Assembly: GCF_022606295.1 (NCBI RefSeq) | Contig: NZ_JAHHZS010000020.1 | Span: forward strand, 1-64,000 | Source of the DNA: Arthrobacter bambusae | Lineage (GTDB): Bacteria; Actinomycetota; Actinomycetes; Actinomycetales; Micrococcaceae | Direction: 5' to 3' | Length of the DNA stretch: 64,000 nt | Shown: positions 42,801 through 51,619 of the stretch, piece after piece | How the letters are laid out: the number at the start of each line of letters is the position of its first letter | Numbering within the stretch: the first letter of the stretch is position 1 | The notes under the pieces: generated by a model | The model's input: the letters and a program-made list of their open reading frames with translations, nothing else | The model's database searches: none | Told to the model about the DNA's origin: nothing | Position numbers and translations under genes: made by a program

Positions 42801-42830
42801 CGTCCCTTACTTTATCCGCAGTAAGGGACG
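42801..42830 (-). terminator. Hairpin between hisC and the E1-E2 operon
   Basis: CGTCCCTTACT (42801-42811) pairs perfectly with AGTAAGGGACG (42820-42830) around an 8-nt loop, 20 bp after the hisC stop. It lacks a T-run on the minus strand, so it may be a terminator or a second operator. Confidence 0.6.
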
Positions 42831-42849
42831 CAGGGGCATTTGTTAACCG

Positions 42850-43968
42850 CTAGGAAGGCTGCGGCGCTTTTGTATAGGACGCACAGAGTTCCAGGAATCG
42901 GGTATTGGCCTCGACTTCTCCGATGCTGACCCGGACGCCCTCGTTGCCGAAGGCCCGCACGGACAATGCCCGTTCGCCTGCCAGTCCGGCAAATTCGGCA
43001 CTATTCTCTCCAAGGTTCAGCCACACGAAGTTCCCTTGAGCCTCGGGCACGAACCATCCCAGCTCCCGGAGTCCTGCGGTCACCCGGTCCCGCTCATCGA
43101 CCAGGCTTTGTACCCTTTCAACAACTTGGTCGAAATACTCCAACGAAGTAATGGCGGCGCGTTCGGCGATCTGCGAGACGGCAAACGGCGTTGCCGTGAC
43201 GCGCAGGTACTGGGTGAGATCCGGGCCGGAAATGCTGTAGCCAACGCGCAGCCCCGCAAGGCCATGCGCCTTGGAGAAGGTGCGGAGGACCACGACGTTG
43301 GGGTACTTGCGGTACAGCTTGATGCCGTCCACGGCGTTCTCGTTCCGGACGAACTCCTGATATGCCTCGTCGATGACAACCACGACGCCCTCCGGCACTG
43401 ACTGGATGAACCGTTCGGTTTCCTCGGCGGTGAGGATGGGACCCGTGGGGTTGTTCGGCGTGCAGAGCAAAATCACCTTGGTACGGACGGTGACAGCGGC
43501 CGCCATGGCCTCGAGGTCGTGGCGGCCGTCGGAAAGCAATGGAATCTGGACGCTCTCAGCCCCTGCCAGCCCTACGCTGATCGGGTAGGCCTCGAACGAG
43601 CGCCACGCATAGATGACCTCATCTGATTTGCCGTCGTGGTTCTGCCCGGCAAAGGTGGAAAGGATCTGGTTCAGGGCTCCGAGGCTTCCGGCACCTGTGA
43701 CGACGTCGTCAGCGGGGACACCCAGGAAGTCGGCGAGCGCCGTGCGCAGCTTGGTGGACAGCGGGTCCGGGTATCGGTTGATGTCCGACTGGTCAGCAAT
43801 CGCCTCGAGCACAGCGGGAATCGGGGGTAGCGGGTTTTCATTGGATGACAGTTTGTAACTGGTCAGGCCATCGATCGCTACGGGAGGCTTGCCTGCAGCA
43901 TATTTGGGGAGCCTGTCCACAACCGGGCGGGGACGCACGCCCTCCGGTGCGTTGTCAGAAGAATTCAT
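42850..43968 (-). CDS. hisC: HisC-family aminotransferase (histidinol-phosphate or aromatic)
   Basis: A fold-type I PLP enzyme of 372 residues annotated across actinobacteria as histidinol-phosphate or phenylalanine aminotransferase. Motifs: KLSSNENPLPPIPAV at the N terminus, LLCTPNNPTGP, VIDEAYQEFV and RTFSKAHGLAGLRVGY with the PLP Lys. No other his genes are nearby, so a role in aromatic or branched-chain oxo-acid interconversion linked to the adjacent E1-E2 operon is as likely as histidine synthesis. It is divergent from the membrane protein at 44059. Confidence 0.85.
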   Translation of the reverse strand: MNSSDNAPEGVRPRPVVDRLPKYAAGKPPVAIDGLTSYKLSSNENPLPPIPAVLEAIADQSDINRYPDPLSTKLRTALADFLGVPADDVVTGAGSLGALNQILSTFAGQNHDGKSDEVIYAWRSFEAYPISVGLAGAESVQIPLLSDGRHDLEAMAAAVTVRTKVILLCTPNNPTGPILTAEETERFIQSVPEGVVVVIDEAYQEFVRNENAVDGIKLYRKYPNVVVLRTFSKAHGLAGLRVGYSISGPDLTQYLRVTATPFAVSQIAERAAITSLEYFDQVVERVQSLVDERDRVTAGLRELGWFVPEAQGNFVWLNLGENSAEFAGLAGERALSVRAFGNEGVRVSIGEVEANTRFLELCASYTKAPQPS

Positions 43969-44015
43969 GGCACCAGCCTACTTGCAGGCCTCCGGGCCAT
44001 GCTGGGAAGCTCTCC

Positions 44016-44047
44016 GGCCGGCGCATGCGAAGGCCGGCGCATGTGAA
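44016..44047. repeat. 16-bp tandem duplication in the divergent spacer
   Basis: GGCCGGCGCATGCGAA (44016-44031) is immediately repeated as GGCCGGCGCATGTGAA (44032-44047), just upstream of the membrane protein start. It may alter promoter spacing. Confidence 0.7.
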
Positions 44048-44058
44048 AGCATGGGCGT

Positions 44059-44487
44059 ATGGGTTCATTCATTGTGCGTGTCCTGATCAACGGGCTGGCC
44101 CTCTGGGTTGCCAGCTGGATTCTGCCCGGGTTCAATATCTCGACCTCTGCAACTACCAACGCCGTAAGCAACGCGGGGGTCACCCAGGGCGGCGACACCG
44201 TGGGCGTGGTACTTGCCTATCTCTTCATAGGGCTCATTTTCGGGATCGTCAATGCCTTGGTCCGGCCTTTGGTCCGGCTGCTCTCCCTCCCGATCACTAC
44301 CCTCACCCTCGGGCTCTTCACGATTGTCATCAACGCGGCCATGCTGTCCCTGACGGCGTGGCTCAGCAGCTACACGCCGGTACACCTGACCATCGACCGT
44401 TTCTTCTGGACAGCGGTTCTCGCCGCGATCATCATCAGCCTGATCTCCATGGTGGCCAGTTGGATTCCGGGCGGTAGCAGGCGGTAA
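44059..44487 (+). CDS. Phage holin 4-like (YvlD-type) membrane protein
   Basis: A 142-residue protein with four membrane segments, matching the phage-holin-4 superfamily/YvlD group of chromosomal membrane proteins. The segments are about 5-23, 50-74, 82-102 and 115-136, with INGLALWVASWILPGF near the start and VNALVRPLVRLLSLPI in the middle, the latter being a family hallmark. Chromosomal members are not true holins and have no known function. A tandem repeat lies in its upstream region. Monocistronic. Confidence 0.85.
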   Translation: MGSFIVRVLINGLALWVASWILPGFNISTSATTNAVSNAGVTQGGDTVGVVLAYLFIGLIFGIVNALVRPLVRLLSLPITTLTLGLFTIVINAAMLSLTAWLSSYTPVHLTIDRFFWTAVLAAIIISLISMVASWIPGGSRR

Positions 44488-44519
44488 GGCGCCCGAGGCG
44501 AGCAAGCACGGCCACTTCC

Positions 44520-45890
44520 TCATCGCCCTCCCCGCGGGGCCGTCGTCGCTTCGCGGCTCAGCTTGAACCGGCTCACCTTGGCCACTCCGCCAACGCCAAG
44601 TATCCCGCCCAGAGTGGCGGTGGAGGCCGCGAGTGACGGATCGGAACTGAGCTGCACCTGTTTTGCCCCTTCCTCGTAGCGTGAGAGCTTGTGCGCCGGG
44701 CCGATACCCTGGTCTTCGCCGGGTGCCAGGCTCACCGGATTGGTCATGGTCACCGTGACCCGGTCTTTGGTATCCGGATTCGCTTTGCCGTCCGCCCCGG
44801 GAACCCAATCCTGTTGGTGCTCGAGGTGCAGGCTCCCGATCCCGGCCTGAGGGGTGATCCCGCCAACGGGTGATCCGGCGGTCACCACGAACTTGAGGTC
44901 AAACTCGGCGAGGAAGGCTTTGTCCTGACTCAGGTTCATGGCATGGATTCCGCCTTGGCTGTGGCCCACTGCCACCACCGTTTCGCCGGCTGCGGCTCCT
45001 GCCTCGAGCAAGGCCTGGCGGATGGCCTTGCTGGTTTCCGCCGAGTTGTAGCCGAGCGCTTCTGCGATCCCGGCCTCGTCCAATGGATTGTTGCCTCCGG
45101 GCGGATTGCCCGGCTGGGTGCCCGGAATCAAGACCACCCATGCCTTGCCTTCGCCCTTATCTATCCGCACCACTTCTATTTCGCCTTCTGAAGTGGCACT
45201 GACGTGATCCAGTTCCCGGAGCATTCCTGCTGCGGACAGGTCCACGCTCTTGGTGGTGGTCTCTGTCTGGCTGACTGAAATGGGACGAGGCCTGAGGAAA
45301 GACAATGCGGGGGCCGCCGCGATTGCCCTCAAGACGGCGCCGACATCAGTGGGCCCGACGATCGCCCCTGCAAGGTTGGCCGCTGCCGGGGGTAGCCCCA
45401 TCATCTGCTCCAATATCCGGCTCAGATCGCGGACAGCTCCTTCTGTTGCGTCCCTCAGGCCAAGGTCCAAGGCATTTAGGCCGGTCCCGAGGATCGGCAC
45501 CCCCATGCCCATTCGCAGCCTGATCGCAGCGTGTGATTCAGCAAACCCGTATTCACGGTGGCTTGCCCTGACACCTTTGCCGATCCGCTGAAGCTGTTCG
45601 CGGACCCGCCCAATCTCCCGGCCACTCTCCCCGACCGCGATGATTGCGCTGCTCCCGCTCGCGTACGACGATTCCTGGTGTGGGAAGAGGGCCACTTTGA
45701 CCGCTTCAGCTTCCACTTCAATCGCCTGCAGTTGGAGCACGAGCCCGTCCAGCGCGGCTGCGCCGGCGAGCAGCTCTTCAAATTGGAAGCGGATTCCGCC
45801 CACTCCGCCGCGTATCCGCAAGCTGCCATCCGGCTCGGGTGTTCGAGGCTGGGGAGTTCCGCCCGCGCCGACGGGAGCAACCTCGGCCAT
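44520..45890 (-). CDS. Alpha/beta-hydrolase with WXG-like N-terminal region
   Basis: A 456-residue protein. The N-terminal region (about 30-125) is helical with a heptad-like pattern resembling WXG100/ESX partners; the C-terminal part is an alpha/beta-hydrolase core (about 230-420) with nucleophile elbow VVAVGHSQGGIHAMNL and candidate His in GPAHKLSRYEE. It resembles lipase/esterase-like putative effectors found next to WXG100-type genes. It starts with the 1-nt TGATG overlap with the WXG100-like gene, so the pair is translationally coupled. Substrate and target are unknown. Confidence 0.75.
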   Translation of the reverse strand: MAEVAPVGAGGTPQPRTPEPDGSLRIRGGVGGIRFQFEELLAGAAALDGLVLQLQAIEVEAEAVKVALFPHQESSYASGSSAIIAVGESGREIGRVREQLQRIGKGVRASHREYGFAESHAAIRLRMGMGVPILGTGLNALDLGLRDATEGAVRDLSRILEQMMGLPPAAANLAGAIVGPTDVGAVLRAIAAAPALSFLRPRPISVSQTETTTKSVDLSAAGMLRELDHVSATSEGEIEVVRIDKGEGKAWVVLIPGTQPGNPPGGNNPLDEAGIAEALGYNSAETSKAIRQALLEAGAAAGETVVAVGHSQGGIHAMNLSQDKAFLAEFDLKFVVTAGSPVGGITPQAGIGSLHLEHQQDWVPGADGKANPDTKDRVTVTMTNPVSLAPGEDQGIGPAHKLSRYEEGAKQVQLSSDPSLAASTATLGGILGVGGVAKVSRFKLSREATTAPRGGR

Positions 45891-46222
45891 CAGAGGCCCG
45901 GCTGGAGTTTCGACGCCACATTCCGGGAATGGCGGAGGGTCACCGCAGCGGCCTCGCGCAAGGCGTCACGCCCCCTTCGAAGGGATGCGGCCTGTAATGC
46001 CAGCGTGGTCCGATAGGCGCGGCCGGCCGGCGACTCCCATTGCTCGAGTTGCAACTGAGCCAGCCTTGCAAGGGCTGCGTCGGCTTGGTCCGCGCAAACG
46101 CTCATCCGCCATCCGAGCTTCTGGATTTCCGCGCCTCGTGAAATACATTGCGGCGAATCCAGATCCGTTCCCCCGGCCGCCATAAGAATGCCGCTCAAGA
46201 TGTTGCCCTCCTCTGTGTCCAT
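45890..46222 (-). CDS. WXG100-like small protein
   Basis: A 110-residue helical protein with the WXG-type turn WESPAGRAYRTTLA between two helices. Small helical hairpins with this signature are substrates or chaperone-like partners of type VII secretion in actinobacteria. It precedes the hydrolase gene with a 1-nt overlap, indicating that the two act together. No EccC, EccB or other ESX-apparatus gene is present in the window, so secretion is inferred only from the family pattern. It is divergent from purB. Confidence 0.72.
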   Translation of the reverse strand: MDTEEGNILSGILMAAGGTDLDSPQCISRGAEIQKLGWRMSVCADQADAALARLAQLQLEQWESPAGRAYRTTLALQAASLRRGRDALREAAAVTLRHSRNVASKLQPGL

Positions 46223-46390
46223 TGATGTTGTGGCATTGACGCTACGTTGCGCTCCGGTGGCACGGAACCGATGTTGTCGGCTATGTGGATAACCTGCCGG
46301 AAACGCCGGGGTGAAGGGGAAGTCAAAGTGTTTTGCACATAGAGAAGTCCGGCTTAATGGCGTGAGCCGAGTTCATGAAAGAATTGCCTC

Positions 46391-47833
46391 ATGCCTGAAA
46401 CCGTCGCCGCCGCTGTTACCCGTACGCCCTCTGGACGCGTTGCTCTCGCCGCGTCGCCGGAGCCGATCGCACTGGGCCCCCTGGACGGCCGGTACCAGTC
46501 CGCCGTCGCTCCCTTGGTCGACTACTTGTCCGAGGCCGCGCTCAACCGCGACCGCGTGGCCGTCGAGGTCGAGTGGCTCATCCACTTGACCAGCAACAAC
46601 GTACTTCCAGGCGCCGGTCCCTTGACCGCCGAACAGCAGGAGAAGCTGCGCGCCATCGTCACCGAGTTCGATGCCGCTTCGGTCACGGAACTCGCTGACA
46701 TCGAAGCCGTCACGGTCCACGACGTCAAGGCCGTTGAGTACTACATCGGTCGCCGCCTCCCCGCGATCGGCATCGAGAACCTCACCGCGATGGTGCACTT
46801 CGGCTGCACGTCGGAAGACATCAACAACCTTTCATACGCCTTGGGCGTCAAGGGTGCCGTAGAAGATGTCTGGCTCCCTGCCGCAAGGGCCTTGGTGAAG
46901 CAGATCGAAGCGATGGCCGAGGAGAACCGCGCCGTCCCGATGCTTTCCCGCACGCACGGCCAGCCGGCAACTCCCACCACCCTCGGCAAGGAATTGGCAG
47001 TCATCACGCACCGCCTGAGCCGCCAGCTGGACCGCGTTTCCAAGACCCAGTACTTGGGCAAGATCAACGGCGCTACCGGCACGTATGCCGCACACGTCGC
47101 TTCCGTTCCCGGCGCCGATTGGCAGGCCGTATCCCGTTCCTTCGTCGAAGGCCTCGGACTCACGTGGAACCCGCTGACCACCCAGATCGAAAGCCACGAC
47201 TGGCAGGCCGAACTCTACGCGGACGTCGCCCGCTTCAACCGCATCCTGCACAACGTCTGCACGGACATCTGGAGCTACATCTCCATTGGCTACTTCCGCC
47301 AGATCCCTGTCGCCGGCGCCACCGGTTCCTCTACCATGCCGCACAAGGTCAACCCGATCCGCTTCGAAAACGCCGAGGCCAACCTGGAGATTTCCAACGG
47401 ACTGCTGGACACGCTGGGCGCCACGCTGGTCACCTCCCGTTGGCAGCGGGACCTCACCGACTCTTCCTCGCAGCGCAACATCGGCGTCGCATTCGGGCAC
47501 TCGCTCCTTGCGATCTCGAATGTCGCCAAGGGGCTGAAGGCCCTTGACGTCGCCGAGGAGGTATTGGCAGCCGATCTCGACACCAATTGGGAAGTCCTGG
47601 GCGAAGCGATCCAGATGGTCATGCGCGCCGAAGCCATCGCCGGCGTCGAAGGCATGGAGAACCCGTACGAGCGGCTCAAGGATCTCACCCGCGGCCAGCG
47701 CGTCGATGCCGTCCGCATGCAGGAATTCGTCTCGGGACTGGGCCTGTCTCCCGATGCCGAGGCACGCCTCCTGGCACTTACTCCAGGCAAGTACACCGGC
47801 ATCGCGGATCAGTTGGTGGACCACCTGAAGTAG
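46391..47833 (+). CDS. purB: Adenylosuccinate lyase
   Basis: Catalyses two fumarate-releasing steps of purine synthesis (SAICAR to AICAR, and adenylosuccinate to AMP). The 480-residue protein has the fumarase/aspartase-superfamily signature GSSTMPHKVNPIRFEN and the residues LSRTHGQPATPTTLGKE with the catalytic His, plus FGCTSEDINNLSYAL. It is of the PurB length typical of actinobacteria. The gene is divergent from the WXG100-like gene and is followed by a histidine phosphatase gene. Confidence 0.97.
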   Translation: MPETVAAAVTRTPSGRVALAASPEPIALGPLDGRYQSAVAPLVDYLSEAALNRDRVAVEVEWLIHLTSNNVLPGAGPLTAEQQEKLRAIVTEFDAASVTELADIEAVTVHDVKAVEYYIGRRLPAIGIENLTAMVHFGCTSEDINNLSYALGVKGAVEDVWLPAARALVKQIEAMAEENRAVPMLSRTHGQPATPTTLGKELAVITHRLSRQLDRVSKTQYLGKINGATGTYAAHVASVPGADWQAVSRSFVEGLGLTWNPLTTQIESHDWQAELYADVARFNRILHNVCTDIWSYISIGYFRQIPVAGATGSSTMPHKVNPIRFENAEANLEISNGLLDTLGATLVTSRWQRDLTDSSSQRNIGVAFGHSLLAISNVAKGLKALDVAEEVLAADLDTNWEVLGEAIQMVMRAEAIAGVEGMENPYERLKDLTRGQRVDAVRMQEFVSGLGLSPDAEARLLALTPGKYTGIADQLVDHLK

Positions 47834-47883
47834 AGGCAACATGGACCCTGCGTTTCCGAATCGATGTAAGGAACTGTGTCAGC

Positions 47884-48543
47884 ATGAGGCTCTTGCTTAT
47901 CCGTCACGGGCAAACCCCCGGAAACGTCCTGGGCCAGTTGGACACGGCGTTTCCCGGTCCGGGACTGACTGATCTCGGCGAACGTCAGGCCGCCGCGCTC
48001 CCCGCGTCACTTGCGAACGAGGACATCACGGCCATCTATGCATCCACGCTGGTCCGCACCCAGCTGACGGCCGCCCCGCTCGCAAAAGCCCTCGGGCTCG
48101 AGGCCACCGTACTGCACGGCCTGCAGGAGATTGAGGCCGGGGCTTTGGAGAAGCTCACCGACCACGAATCGCACCACCGGTACATGAGCACTGTTTTCGC
48201 CTGGACCGACGGTGAACTGGATGTCCGCATGCCGGGAGCCGGTGACGGACACGAGTTCTTCGCCCGCTACGACGCCGCCATTGCCAAGGTGGCAGCGGCA
48301 GGCGACCAGACCGCCGTCGTGGTCAGCCATGGTGCCGCGATCCGCTGCTGGGCAGGCCGCCGTGCCGCGGATGTCGGCCGCGAGTTCGCCGCCACCCACC
48401 AGCTGCAGAACACCGGAATCGTGGTGCTCGAGGGCGACCCGGAGACCGGCTGGCGCCTGCTGCACTGGGATCAAAGCCCGGTCGGCGGGCTTGCCTTTGC
48501 CGACCAGACGGTCGAGGACCCGACCGGCGACGCCGTCGAATGA
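47884..48543 (+). CDS. Histidine phosphatase (phosphoglycerate mutase-like) family protein
   Basis: A 219-residue phosphatase with the catalytic RHG motif LLLIRHGQTPGNVLG and the second active-site His in VVVSHGAAIRCW. Glu in EIEAGALE provides the acid. Substrates range from phospho-sugars to nucleotides in this superfamily; the neighbouring purB gene is 50 bp upstream and might be co-transcribed. The start at 47884 is the conserved ATG, with AAGGAA upstream; the longer frame overlaps purB and is rejected. Confidence 0.92.
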   Translation: MRLLLIRHGQTPGNVLGQLDTAFPGPGLTDLGERQAAALPASLANEDITAIYASTLVRTQLTAAPLAKALGLEATVLHGLQEIEAGALEKLTDHESHHRYMSTVFAWTDGELDVRMPGAGDGHEFFARYDAAIAKVAAAGDQTAVVVSHGAAIRCWAGRRAADVGREFAATHQLQNTGIVVLEGDPETGWRLLHWDQSPVGGLAFADQTVEDPTGDAVE

Positions 48544-48666
48544 CGGCTGCCTAGGGCCGACCCCAACACCGGGTATTTCTCCGGACGCTTACGCGGAGGA
48601 AACACCACGGTAACCCCCGCTTCTTAGGCTTGATTTGCATAACCCCCTCCGGCGAAAGAGGTTCCG

Positions 48667-49170
48667 ATGCAGACCAATCCGCGGCTCAACATCAGACAGG
48701 TCACGTGGGCCAATCCGGTGGGTGCAGATCTCCGCGCGGCGCAACAAGCGGAATTGGACGCACGTTTCGGCAATTCAGACCACGAGCCCGGGCCCGCGCC
48801 GTCGGAAGCTGACACGGCGGTCTTCGTCGTCGCGTACGAAAAGTGCTCGGGCCAGCCTTTGGGCTGCGGAGGGCTCCGGATTCTGGACGCCGAAACCGCG
48901 GAAATCAAGCGGCTATACGTCGTCCCGTACGCCCGGGGCTCAGGAGTGGCCAGTTCCATCCTCGCTGCGCTTGAGGCGCAGGCACATGCCCACGGTTTCA
49001 GCGTGATCACTGCGGAAGCCGGGTCGGCCCAATCGGACGGTCGCAGCTTCTACGAGAGCGCCGGCTTCTCGGCCATACCCAATTTCGGGCCCTACATTGG
49101 TGTCAGCCACTCGCAGTGCTACGCCAAGCCGATCGATTCGCACAGCGCATCGCACACGGCGATGGCCTAG
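48667..49170 (+). CDS. GNAT-family N-acetyltransferase
   Basis: A 167-residue acetyltransferase. The acetyl-CoA-binding loop is YVVPYARGSGVASSILAALE and the C-terminal motif is DGRSFYESAGFSAIPNFGPY, typical of GNATs of the phosphinothricin/aminoglycoside-like group. GAAAGAGG precedes the ATG. The acceptor molecule is unknown. It is transcribed alone, convergent with the ctaG gene. Confidence 0.9.
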   Translation: MQTNPRLNIRQVTWANPVGADLRAAQQAELDARFGNSDHEPGPAPSEADTAVFVVAYEKCSGQPLGCGGLRILDAETAEIKRLYVVPYARGSGVASSILAALEAQAHAHGFSVITAEAGSAQSDGRSFYESAGFSAIPNFGPYIGVSHSQCYAKPIDSHSASHTAMA

Positions 49171-49217
49171 CGGACAGGCCCGCACCGGGCCGCCCTCTGG
49201 ATGCAACCGTCACCGGA

Positions 49218-50111
49218 TCAATCCAGGCTGCGTCCGCCCTGTCCCAGGTGAGCTCGATTCATGGCTTCGATTTCTTCATCGCTCAGGTCGTCGAAGCTCT
49301 TGGCCTCGTGTTTGTCGCTCCGGGAGAACCGGACGAACATCAGGATGATGAGGGGCAGATCCACGGTCTCAGCCAGGAACCACATCAAGTCTCCGGCGAG
49401 TTGCTGGTCGCGCAACGGTGAGGGGAACCAGGCTGGCTGATTGCCCAAAACCGACGTGGCGCCGTCGAGGATTCCCGGACTGAGCCGCATCAGGACCCCG
49501 GGCACTGCGTCGGCGAGCAGCTCAATGAATACAAAAATGAATTCGACCACAATGAGCGATCCGGTGCGTCCTGCGCCGTCTTCCATGATCGGCACGGTCA
49601 TGAGGAGTCCCATGACGGGCACCAGCAGGGTCAGGATGACGTCGGCGGCGGGGTTGGTCCGGAGCACGTAGAAGAACGGGGTCAGGAAAAGCGTGAACAT
49701 GGCGAGGCCCAGAAGCGCCGCCACGAGCGTGTTGCTGAGCATGCGGACAAGCCGGTGCCGCAGGACGGCTTCCAGCCTTGCCGCCCCCACGGGGCCAAGG
49801 GTCTGCCGTGCAAGTGTTAGCGGCTTGCCCAGGCCGATCAACAGCGGAACCACAAAGAGATAGGACGTCACTTTGAGGGTGAAGGCCCACCGCAGATCGT
49901 GGCTGTAGGTTCCCGGGAATCCGAAGCTCAGTGCCGCGAAACTGCCCAGGCCGAGGACGAAGAAGGCAAACGAGTTCCACAGGGGCCAGCGGATATCCCG
50001 GCGCTTGGCGCCCATCAGGCCCTTTAAATACAGGGCGACCGCGGCTACAAGAATGACCAGGGCGGGCCAGTTCATTGACCACGCGCCCAGCACGGCATCC
50101 AGCGGTGGCAT
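49218..50111 (-). CDS. CtaG-family cytochrome c oxidase assembly protein
   Basis: A 297-residue polytopic membrane protein (six to eight segments) of the caa3-CtaG family, which helps insert copper into or assemble aa3/caa3-type oxidase. It has the recurrent LTPFFYVLRTNPAADVIL, FIELLADAVPGVLMRL and GDLMWFLAETVDLPLIILMF segments. No other oxidase gene is near. It is divergent from the thioesterase gene by 226 bp. Confidence 0.85.
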   Translation of the reverse strand: MPPLDAVLGAWSMNWPALVILVAAVALYLKGLMGAKRRDIRWPLWNSFAFFVLGLGSFAALSFGFPGTYSHDLRWAFTLKVTSYLFVVPLLIGLGKPLTLARQTLGPVGAARLEAVLRHRLVRMLSNTLVAALLGLAMFTLFLTPFFYVLRTNPAADVILTLLVPVMGLLMTVPIMEDGAGRTGSLIVVEFIFVFIELLADAVPGVLMRLSPGILDGATSVLGNQPAWFPSPLRDQQLAGDLMWFLAETVDLPLIILMFVRFSRSDKHEAKSFDDLSDEEIEAMNRAHLGQGGRSLD

Positions 50112-50337
50112 GGTCAGCGGCCCCTGCCGGAAGGCAGGGCGCTCAGCCCGGCGCTACGGTGGGTTTTGTCGATCTTCATGGTGTTCCTCCAGCGCATTCC
50201 CGGTGTGCCGCATGGTGCGCGAATCGGCGTTTCGTGTTGTGCCCTGAACCGGGTGCACCGTATCCATGTTACGGAGTCCCGCCCAGCATGGCACGCCGCA
50301 GGAGACGCGGGCGCCTGGCCTCCGCTAATCTCGCATT
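50112..50337. promoter_or_regulatory. Divergent promoter region for ctaG and the thioesterase gene
   Basis: TAATCT at 50326-50331 lies 6 nt before the ATG at 50338 and fits a -10 box for a leaderless thioesterase mRNA; no ribosome site is present. No other structure is obvious in the spacer. Confidence 0.4.
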
Positions 50338-50772
50338 ATGGAAAAGGCTGACATCACGTTCCGGACCCGCAAGTGGATACGTCCGGAGGACCTCAACGCC
50401 AACGGCACGCTGTTCGGTGGAAGCCTGTTGAAATGGATCGACGAGGAAGCGGCAATCTACGCCATCCTCCAACTTGGAAACGGTCGGGCCGTCACCAAGT
50501 ACATCTCCGAAATCAACTTCGTCAGCTCGGCCGTCCAAGGCGATCTGGTGGAAATGGGCCTCACGGCTGTCCGTTTCGGCCGGACGTCACTGACCATGCG
50601 TGCGGAAGTGCGCAACATGATCACCCGCGACAGCATCCTGACCATCGAGGAGATCGTGTTCGTCAACCTCGGGCACGACGGCCGGCCGGAACCGCACGGC
50701 TACACGGAAATCACCTACGACCGCGACCGCATCCCCACGCACCACTTGACGCAAGCGCTCCAAGAGGACTGA
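50338..50772 (+). CDS. Acyl-CoA thioesterase (hotdog fold, YciA/BACH type)
   Basis: A 144-residue hotdog thioesterase that hydrolyses acyl-CoA. The family pattern LNANGTLFGGSLLKWIDEEA gives the Asp/Glu active-site region, with VTKYISEINFVSSAVQGD following. No other domain is present. The mRNA is probably leaderless. It is followed by a strong bidirectional terminator and convergent with an SDR gene. Confidence 0.92.
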   Translation: MEKADITFRTRKWIRPEDLNANGTLFGGSLLKWIDEEAAIYAILQLGNGRAVTKYISEINFVSSAVQGDLVEMGLTAVRFGRTSLTMRAEVRNMITRDSILTIEEIVFVNLGHDGRPEPHGYTEITYDRDRIPTHHLTQALQED

Positions 50773-50804
50773 GCTGGCGGCCGCGAGATTCGCGGCCGCC
50801 AGCT
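50772..50804. terminator. Bidirectional terminator between the thioesterase and SDR genes
   Basis: AGCTGGCGGCCGCGA (50772-50786) pairs perfectly with TCGCGGCCGCCAGCT (50790-50804) around a 3-nt loop. The left arm begins inside the thioesterase stop codon. Confidence 0.85.
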
Positions 50805-50812
50805 TGTTGCGG

Positions 50813-51562
50813 TCAGCGCCTGTCGAAGGTGAGGCCACCCGGGACCTGGAACGTCGGCATGAGTTCCAGCATGCCCACATTGACGTGGCGCGGGGTTTCG
50901 ATGGCGTAGTCGAGCGCGTTGACGATGTCGTCAGTGGTCAGCGACTCGTAGCCCTCGTAGTACGTCTTCCATGCTTCTTCCATGGCTTCGGGCGTGCCGC
51001 CCATGTTCCGGCCGAAGATCTCGGTTTCCACCCGGCCCGGGCAGATCTCCGTCACGCGGATGCGCTTGCCGACGGTGTCGTTCCGGAGCTGGCGGGAGAT
51101 CTGGTGCACGGCGGCCTTCGTGGCGTGGTACACCGTGTGGCCGTAGAAGTTGTAGACGCCTGCGATCGAGCTGATGTTGATGATGTGGCCAAGGTCGCGC
51201 TCCACCATGCCCGGCAGGACCAGCCGCGTGAGCTGGAGCAGGCCTCGAAGGTTGACGTCAATGAGCTCGTCGATGTCCTGTTCGGACGAGTCCAGGAGGT
51301 TGCCGGGCCGGGAAACTCCGGCGCAGTTGACCAGGACATCGACCTTCAGCTCGCTCACGACGGCGGTCAGGGCCGCCGTGTCGGTCAGGTCCACAACGTG
51401 CGGGATGGCACCCGTACGATCGGCGAGTTCGCTGAGGCGTTCCTCGTTGCGGGCAACTGCGTGAACAGTCAGGCCCCTCTTGGCCAGCCGCTCGGTGATC
51501 GCGGCACCCATACCGGTTGACGCTCCGGTGACGAGGGCGGTGTTGTAGTCGGAAAAAGACAT
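50813..51562 (-). CDS. Short-chain dehydrogenase/reductase
   Basis: An SDR of about 249 residues. The cofactor motif is ALVTGASTGMGAAI (TGxxxGxG), the active site is YHATKAAVHQISRQL (YxxxK) with the conserved INISSIAG upstream. The NADP/NAD choice is not clear. It is the last gene of a presumed operon with the MHS transporter and pxpABC, which suggests a role in 5-oxoproline-linked or unrelated hydroxy-acid metabolism. GGAG lies 5 nt before the ATG at 51562. Substrate unknown. Confidence 0.9.
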   Translation of the reverse strand: MSFSDYNTALVTGASTGMGAAITERLAKRGLTVHAVARNEERLSELADRTGAIPHVVDLTDTAALTAVVSELKVDVLVNCAGVSRPGNLLDSSEQDIDELIDVNLRGLLQLTRLVLPGMVERDLGHIINISSIAGVYNFYGHTVYHATKAAVHQISRQLRNDTVGKRIRVTEICPGRVETEIFGRNMGGTPEAMEEAWKTYYEGYESLTTDDIVNALDYAIETPRHVNVGMLELMPTFQVPGGLTFDRR

Positions 51563-51619
51563 CTGTTCTCCAAAAGGTGGGACTGGAAGGCACAAGCTGT
51601 GCCCGGAGGTCAGCGGCGA

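Noticed and set aside
44059..44487. Prophage remnant based on holin-4 similarity
   Set aside because: This family is widespread in chromosomes as a membrane protein; no other phage genes surround it.
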